Assembly (NCBI GenBank): GCA_964608615.1
Contig: CAZSQG010000038.1
Span: 1 to 35,656, forward strand
DNA from: CALEUX01 sp964608615
Lineage (GTDB): Bacteria > Bacteroidota > Bacteroidia > Bacteroidales > Marinilabiliaceae
Direction of reading: 5' to 3'
DNA: 35,656 nucleotides
In this document: positions 31,807 through 35,656 of the stretch, piece after piece
How the letters are laid out: every line of letters begins with the position of its first letter
Numbering within the stretch: position 1 is the stretch's first letter
Notes under the pieces: generated by a model
The model's database searches: none
What the model was told of the DNA's origin: nothing
What the model saw: only the letters and a program-made list of their open reading frames with translations
Translations under genes and position numbers: made by a program

Positions 31807-33090
31807 TTATTTACTATATTTTATTTCCCATTTTAAATCAGGTCTTAAAACACCGGGCATTTTATTGAAATTAGCGCCTTGTCGGGTACTCGTATTATTT
31901 ATTTCGAATGCGAAAATATCCTTTTTTATAAACAAAGCATATTTTTGATCTTTCCCAAACACGAGATTTATATAGTAGATTCCAGCATTAATTGAATGGG
32001 GAGGTAAAAAACCTTGCACTTGATACAATCCATTTTTTGAATCGTTATTATTCGAAATTATTGCTCCTTGATGAAATACAATTATTTCATCATGAGTCTT
32101 TATTTCCATTGTACAATCTAAATTTATTTTAGGTGTTCTATTTTCAAAATCTATTGAAAAATCAACTCCAGAATCGATGTTTAATTCATTTCCAATGCTT
32201 GGTGTAACACTTATTCTTTTTAAAGCAATGTTTTCGTTGGAAGTTTCTGGATTGTCCAATTCAAAAGTTTTTTCAGCACTAGTGGTAATTGCTCCTTGTT
32301 CAAGATAAAAACTAACTGCTTCTTTAACTTCTCCTTTAAATATATCTGTTCCGTTAGCCAAAACCATTGCTGATGAGCATAATTGTTTCACCGCTGCCAT
32401 ATTATGGCTCACAAACAGCACCGTCCTACCATCATTGGTACTCACATCCTGCATTTTGCCGATGGCTTTTTTCTGGAATTCGGCATCGCCCACGGCGAGG
32501 ACTTCGTCCACCACCAGTATTTCGGGTTCCAGGTGAGCGGCAATGGCAAAGCCCAGGCGCACCGTCATGCCGGAGGAGTAACGTTTCACGGGGGTGTCGA
32601 GGTATTTAGCCACGCCGGCAAACTCCACAATCTCGTCGAGCTTGCTGGTGATTTCCCAGCGGCGCATGCCCATAATGGTACCGTTCATGTAAATGTTTTC
32701 GCGGCCTGTCATCTCGGGGTTGAAGCCGGTACCTACCTCTAATAACGAGGCCAGACGCCCTTTTACTTTAATTGTGCCGGCGGTGGGACTGGTAACACGG
32801 CTCAATAGTTTGAGCAGGGTAGATTTTCCGGCGCCGTTTTTACCAATAATGCCAAGTACCTCGCCCTGATGCACCTCCAGATTGATGTCGCGCAGGGCCG
32901 ATACCAGCTCACCCTTCTGTGCCTTGGCGGTACGGTCGTTCAAGTTACCTATCTTGGCGTAGGGGTCGTCTTGTCCTAGCAGGTTCATTTTAAACCAACG
33001 ATTTAAATCATGGCTTAAAGTTCCTGTACCAATTTCACCTAGACGGTATATTTTTGAGAGGTTTTCTATTTTAATAACTGTCTTTGTCAT
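31807..33090 (-). CDS. wzt: Polysaccharide ABC exporter ATPase with C-terminal domain (Wzt/TagH-like)
   Basis: 427 residues. The ATPase domain has Walker A GIIGKNGAGKSTLLKLLS (80-97), signature YSSGMTVRLG (171-180), Walker B ILVVDEVLAV (191-200) and the switch His229 in FVSHN. A C-terminal beta-rich domain (about 265-427) matches the position of the Wzt substrate-recognition domain, which reads the end of the glycan before export. With the Wzm-like permease it would export the finished lipid-linked polysaccharide. The 5' two thirds is GC-rich (about 60% around 32460-32760) and the part encoding the C-terminal domain is AT-rich, as if a conserved ATPase had been joined to a strain-specific domain. 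Confidence 0.93.
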   Translation of the reverse strand: MTKTVIKIENLSKIYRLGEIGTGTLSHDLNRWFKMNLLGQDDPYAKIGNLNDRTAKAQKGELVSALRDINLEVHQGEVLGIIGKNGAGKSTLLKLLSRVTSPTAGTIKVKGRLASLLEVGTGFNPEMTGRENIYMNGTIMGMRRWEITSKLDEIVEFAGVAKYLDTPVKRYSSGMTVRLGFAIAAHLEPEILVVDEVLAVGDAEFQKKAIGKMQDVSTNDGRTVLFVSHNMAAVKQLCSSAMVLANGTDIFKGEVKEAVSFYLEQGAITTSAEKTFELDNPETSNENIALKRISVTPSIGNELNIDSGVDFSIDFENRTPKINLDCTMEIKTHDEIIVFHQGAIISNNNDSKNGLYQVQGFLPPHSINAGIYYINLVFGKDQKYALFIKKDIFAFEINNTSTRQGANFNKMPGVLRPDLKWEIKYSK

Positions 33091-33117
33091 CGAATTAGCG
33101 CGAATTAACGCGAATTG
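33091..33117. repeat. Inverted-repeat arm left of GxxExxY gene
   Basis: Plus strand GCGAATTAACGCGAATTG (33098-33115 region). Its complement CAATTCGCGTTAATTCGC resembles CAATTTGCGTTAATTTCGC on the other side of the GxxExxY gene, so the gene is bracketed by imperfect inverted repeats. Confidence 0.7.
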
Positions 33118-33501
33118 TTACAAATTATTAATTATTCGTTTATATTGTAAGCTTGATCTGCCAAAGTTTATGAGTATGCCGAGTTTCTTTCTGGTGGCTT
33201 TTAAATAGTTGATTAATTGTGATTCATGTTCTGAAGTTAAGTCACTTAATGCTTTTAGTTCAATTATAATGTCATTATAACATATGAAATCGGCTTTATA
33301 GCATTTATCAAGTTTTTCACCTTTGTAATAAATGTTGATTAATGCTTCTTTTTCAAAAGGGATGTCTTTTAATTTGAATTCTTTTGCAAGTGCTTGCTGG
33401 TAAACTGGCTCTAAAAATCCATTTTTTAGTTCTTTATGCACCTCAAATGCTGCACCTATTATTGCGTAGGCCTCATCTTTAAATAGAACGTCTTGAATCA
33501 T
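33118..33501 (-). CDS. GxxExxY protein
   Basis: 127 residues. The family motif is present as GFLEPVY (about residues 28-34), followed by YQQALAKEFKLKDIPFEKEA, the acidic/lysine strand YKADFICYNDIIIELKALS and LINYLKATRKKLGILINFG, a PD-(D/E)XK nuclease-like core. The function of GxxExxY proteins is unknown. It stands between the exporter ATPase and permease genes, which are normally adjacent, in the same orientation, and is flanked by imperfect inverted repeats, so it looks like a mobile or inserted passenger. Confidence 0.9.
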   Translation of the reverse strand: MIQDVLFKDEAYAIIGAAFEVHKELKNGFLEPVYQQALAKEFKLKDIPFEKEALINIYYKGEKLDKCYKADFICYNDIIIELKALSDLTSEHESQLINYLKATRKKLGILINFGRSSLQYKRIINNL

Positions 33502-33506
33502 CCTGA

Positions 33507-33583
33507 TTTACGTCAATTTGCGTTAATTTCGCGTCAATTCGTGTTAATTCGGTGACATGATTTGGTGACATGATTTGGTGACT
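33507..33583. repeat. Inverted-repeat arm and 13-base tandem repeats
   Basis: 33507-33551 contains alternating CAATTTGCGTTAATTTCGC / CAATTCGTGTTAATTCG units, the counterpart of the arm at 33091-33117. It is followed by about two and a half copies of TGACATGATTTGG just before the wzm stop. Similar AATTGACACGAATTGA sequence recurs at 34498-34513 beyond the other end of wzm. Confidence 0.7.
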
Positions 33584-33585
33584 GA

Positions 33586-34431
33586 CTAAACGGTGTCGAT
33601 AAAGTTACGTTCGGTTTTATGGAAAACGACGATACCTATTATGAGGATTACTGTGGTGAAACCTGCGCTGTAGCCGAGTGCTGTCCAGCTGAAATGGCCG
33701 GAGCCTAAAAAGGCGTATTTAAACCCTTCAACAATGGGAGATAGTGGGTTGGCCATTAAAAGGGTTTTCATTTTTCCTTCGGGGATGCTGCTCATGGGGT
33801 AAATTACCGGTGTGGCATACATCAGTAACTGTACTCCAAAGGTTATCAGAAATTTGAGGTCCCGATACTTGGTGGTCATGGAAGTGAACAGGATGCCGGC
33901 GCCCATACCCATCATTGCCATAATAAGTATGTAAACCGGTAACAGGGCAATAGTCCAGTTTGGTTGAATCGAGGCTTCACCTTGAAAAAGATAATATGAA
34001 TAAACAGCCAGGAAAAATGCCAGTTGGATAAAAAATTTAATCAATCCCGAGGTTACCTTTGATAGAGGCATTATTAGTCGTGGGAAATAGACCTTGCCAA
34101 ATATGTTGGCGTTTTGCACAAAGGTATCGCTGGTCTGGTTAAAGCTCTCGGCAAAATAGTTCCATATAACAATTCCTGAAAGATAGAAGAGCGCCATAGG
34201 CTGCCCGTCGGTGGATATTTTAGCAATGCCTCCAAACACTACGATGTACACAATGGTTGTAAGTATGGGTTGTATAATAAACCAGATGGGACCCAGCACC
34301 GTTTGTTTATATACCGTAATAACATCACGCTTCACGAACATGGCCAGTAGATCGCGGTATTGCCATATCTCTTTAAAGTTGATGTCAAAGGCGTGGCGCT
34401 TGGGCCGGATTATTAGGTCGTAATCAGTCAT
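33586..34431 (-). CDS. wzm: Polysaccharide ABC exporter permease (Wzm-like)
   Basis: 281 residues with six hydrophobic segments, an ABC-2 type membrane protein. The cytosolic N-terminus ends in FKEIWQYRDLLAMFVKRDV, then VYKQTVLGPIWFIIQPILTT, typical of Wzm/TagG permeases. Later blocks include KYRDLKFLITFGVQLLMYAT followed by PVIYPMSSIPEGK, and ANPLSPIVEGFKYAFLG, all family hallmarks. With the Wzt-like ATPase it forms the exporter of the lipid-linked glycan. It is the first gene of the minus-strand operon; a promoter should lie in 34432-34880, but I could not single out a convincing one. Confidence 0.93.
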   Translation of the reverse strand: MTDYDLIIRPKRHAFDINFKEIWQYRDLLAMFVKRDVITVYKQTVLGPIWFIIQPILTTIVYIVVFGGIAKISTDGQPMALFYLSGIVIWNYFAESFNQTSDTFVQNANIFGKVYFPRLIMPLSKVTSGLIKFFIQLAFFLAVYSYYLFQGEASIQPNWTIALLPVYILIMAMMGMGAGILFTSMTTKYRDLKFLITFGVQLLMYATPVIYPMSSIPEGKMKTLLMANPLSPIVEGFKYAFLGSGHFSWTALGYSAGFTTVILIIGIVVFHKTERNFIDTV

Positions 34432-34884
34432 TGGTGTTGTTTAGGTGTTTTCTGTCCACTAATTGGCAATGTTTTTTCTTTGTCCACTAATTAGTCGAAT
34501 TGACACGAATTGAAGATCGACGGAGTCAATTTTTTTATTTTTCTTTATTTTTTAATTGGTGTAATTAGTGAAATTTTTTGCTTCGCAAAGCGCTAATGCG
34601 TTTAGGTGGATCAATTTTTTTCTTTCTAGTTATTGTAATTGGTGGATTGATTTTTTTTTATTCATGCCTACGGCCCGGTGAATCACACCAACGCAGATAC
34701 AAAATTACGTTAAAACGGTTAATTAACGAAATGAAAGAAAGCCTTGTTTTAATTATTGCGATTAAACGCTTGAATGGTTGTGATGTTACATAATATAAAT
34801 GAAAATGTTTGTTTTAGATGGGTGATGCTGATTTACAATGGTTTCTGTAATGGATGTTTAGTGGTTCTGGTGAGGGTAGGTAGT
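34432..34884. other. Divergent intergenic region with degenerate repeats
   Basis: No gene is supported. It holds two GTCCACTAATT copies (34456-34492), a CGAATTGACACGAATTGA stretch resembling the arms around the GxxExxY gene, and TTTGC-TTC-GCAAA (34577-34589), a small hairpin followed by GCTAATGCG as in the downstream repeat array. It must contain the promoter of the wzm-led operon. Confidence 0.6.
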
Positions 34885-35230
34885 TTACCGCTCTTTCGCC
34901 GCTCCGCGGCTAATGCGAGGCTTTATAGTAGTTTGGTATGGGTGCCTATTACCGCTCTTTCGCCGCTCCGCGGCTATTTCGTGGCTTTAATGTAGTTGGC
35001 ATGGGTGCCTATTACCGCTCATTCACCGCTCCGCGGCTAATGCGTGGCTTTAGTGTAGTTGGTATAGCTGTCAATTACCGCTCTTTCACCACTCCGCGGC
35101 TAATGTGTGGCTTTGATGTAGTTTGGTATAGGTGCCTATTACCGCTCTTTCGCCGCTCCGCGGCTAATGCGTGGCTTTAATGTAGTTGGTATGGGTGCCT
35201 ATTACCGCTCTTTGCCTGCTCTGTGGCAGG
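34885..35230. repeat. Six 63-64-base tandem hairpin repeats
   Basis: Five full units start with TTACCGCTC at 34885, 34949, 35012, 35075 and 35139; a partial unit starts at 35202. Core units contain GCCGC-TCC-GCGGC, a stem-loop, then CTAATGCGTGGCTTTA. The last unit carries CCTGC-TCTGTG-GCAGG, a different but still pairing stem. Unit lengths of 63 and 64 bases break any reading frame, so this is structural or regulatory repeat DNA rather than coding. Confidence 0.92.
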
Positions 35231-35337
35231 TTGTTAATGATTTTGTTGATAAAAAACTATGTTGTCTCAACACTTATTGGCGTTATTTTTGCGTTATTAG
35301 TATGATTTTTCCCTGTTAATAAAAAACAGATCAAAAT

Positions 35338-35656
35338 ATGACAAAACAGTTAGTGCTTATAGCTTTTATTGTTTTATTGGGAATGGCTCAGTGTTATGGT
35401 CAAAAATCTCTTAACAGCCAGCAGCCCGAACGACTTTTTGAGGAAGCAATGTCCCATTATAATAATGGACGGTATGGTCAGGCACGCCAGTTGTTTGAAG
35501 AATGTCACCGTGCTGACAGCCGTCAATCGGGGACTTTAAAATCAGAAGCATCCTATTATGAGGCGCTTTCAGCATCTTATCTCGAAAATAAGGATGCGGT
35601 GTTTCTTTTAGAGGATTTTATTGATGAATTTCCCGAAAGCAATCGTTTATCGTATG
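35338..35656 (+). CDS. Secreted TPR-like protein (3' end beyond window)
   Basis: An ATG at 35338 opens 106 codons to the window edge, the only intact plus-strand gene seen. MTKQLVLIAFIVLLGMAQCY is a Sec signal peptide. The cysteine at residue 19 could suggest a lipoprotein, but the context QCYGQ looks more like signal peptidase I cleavage near GQ. The mature part, RLFEEAMSHYNNGRYGQARQ then LFEECHRADSR, has the A/Y/G spacing of a tetratricopeptide repeat, and YEALSASYLENKDAVFLLED may be another. TPR proteins in the periplasm usually act as scaffolds. It is transcribed away from the glycan operon and may belong to another locus. Confidence 0.75.
   Translation, partial: MTKQLVLIAFIVLLGMAQCYGQKSLNSQQPERLFEEAMSHYNNGRYGQARQLFEECHRADSRQSGTLKSEASYYEALSASYLENKDAVFLLEDFIDEFPESNRLSY

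Noticed and set aside
34774..35180. Overlapping plus-strand reading frames of 71-80 codons in the repeat region
   Set aside because: They are translations of the 63-64-base repeats. Unit lengths alternate, so no frame runs through the array, and the peptides resemble no protein.
34885..35230. CRISPR array
   Set aside because: The whole 63-64-base unit is repeated with no unique spacers, and no cas gene is near.
1..35656. Insertion sequence or transposase genes
   Set aside because: No reading frame resembles a transposase or integrase, despite several insertion-like scars.

Overview
The window looks like a surface-polysaccharide (O-antigen or capsule type) export and biosynthesis locus from a member of the Bacteroidota. 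The evidence is AT-rich sequence, absence of conspicuous Shine-Dalgarno sites, a TTG / TAnnTTT-type promoter at the one place a promoter can be read, and families common in that phylum: GxxExxY, AlbA_2/COG2865 with KVPD repeats, DUF4143 ATPases, and an FdtA-FdtC-FdtB order. The genus cannot be fixed from this sequence. Everything from about 34.4 kb down to position 1 is encoded on the minus strand, so the locus reads from right to left; genes are often separated by 0-10 bases or overlap by 1-14, as in one long operon. A 10-base N run at 18132-18141 is a scaffold gap.

Layout in transcription order. (1) 34.4-31.8 kb: ABC-2 exporter permease (wzm-like) and ATPase (wzt-like), with a GxxExxY gene between them. 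(2) 31.8-28.7 kb: an FdtA-like isomerase, an FdtC-like acetyltransferase, an unrecognised 170-residue protein, then a PIN domain fused in frame to an FdtB-like aminotransferase. This is the route to a dTDP-3-acetamido-3,6-dideoxyhexose. (3) 28.7-26.2 kb: MBOAT O-acyltransferase plus SGNH-like partner. (4) 26.2-19.5 kb: glycosyltransferases (GT2 and GT4), one truncated GT4 copy, and a LbH acetyltransferase. (5) 20.7-16.8 kb: a decayed tandem duplication of a GT4 + DegT aminotransferase pair, in which a higBA toxin-antitoxin cassette splits the second GT4 copy. (6) 16.8-14.8 kb: a DUF4143 ATPase and a PglD/VioB-like acetyltransferase. (7) 14.8-9.1 kb: a membrane protein, a polyprenyl-phosphate sugar transferase (GtrB/DPM1 type), a GT-C membrane protein and a GT. 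(8) 9.1-7.7 kb: a COG2865 regulator-like gene flanked by 94-base direct repeats. (9) 7.6-3.3 kb: two GT2s, one GT4 and two decayed glycosyltransferases. (10) 3.3-0 kb: a second MBOAT + SGNH cassette and a GT running off the left end.

The parts fit together as follows. The aminotransferases, isomerase and acetyltransferases make acetylated amino-deoxy sugar nucleotides (rmlA/rmlB not present here). Cytosolic GT2/GT4 enzymes assemble the glycan on a lipid carrier, Wzm/Wzt exports it, and GtrB/GT-C enzymes and the two MBOAT/SGNH cassettes probably decorate it outside the inner membrane. No initiating phosphoglycosyltransferase, Wzx or Wzy is seen.

The unusual aspect is the number of non-glycan passenger genes, all in the same orientation as the operon: GxxExxY, PIN plus partner, higBA, DUF4143 ATPase and AlbA_2. 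Several carry visible insertion scars (inverted repeats, 94-base direct repeats, a split pseudogene). No transposase is present. On the right, a divergent region carries six 63-64-base hairpin repeats, followed by a plus-strand gene for a secreted TPR-like protein that runs off the window.
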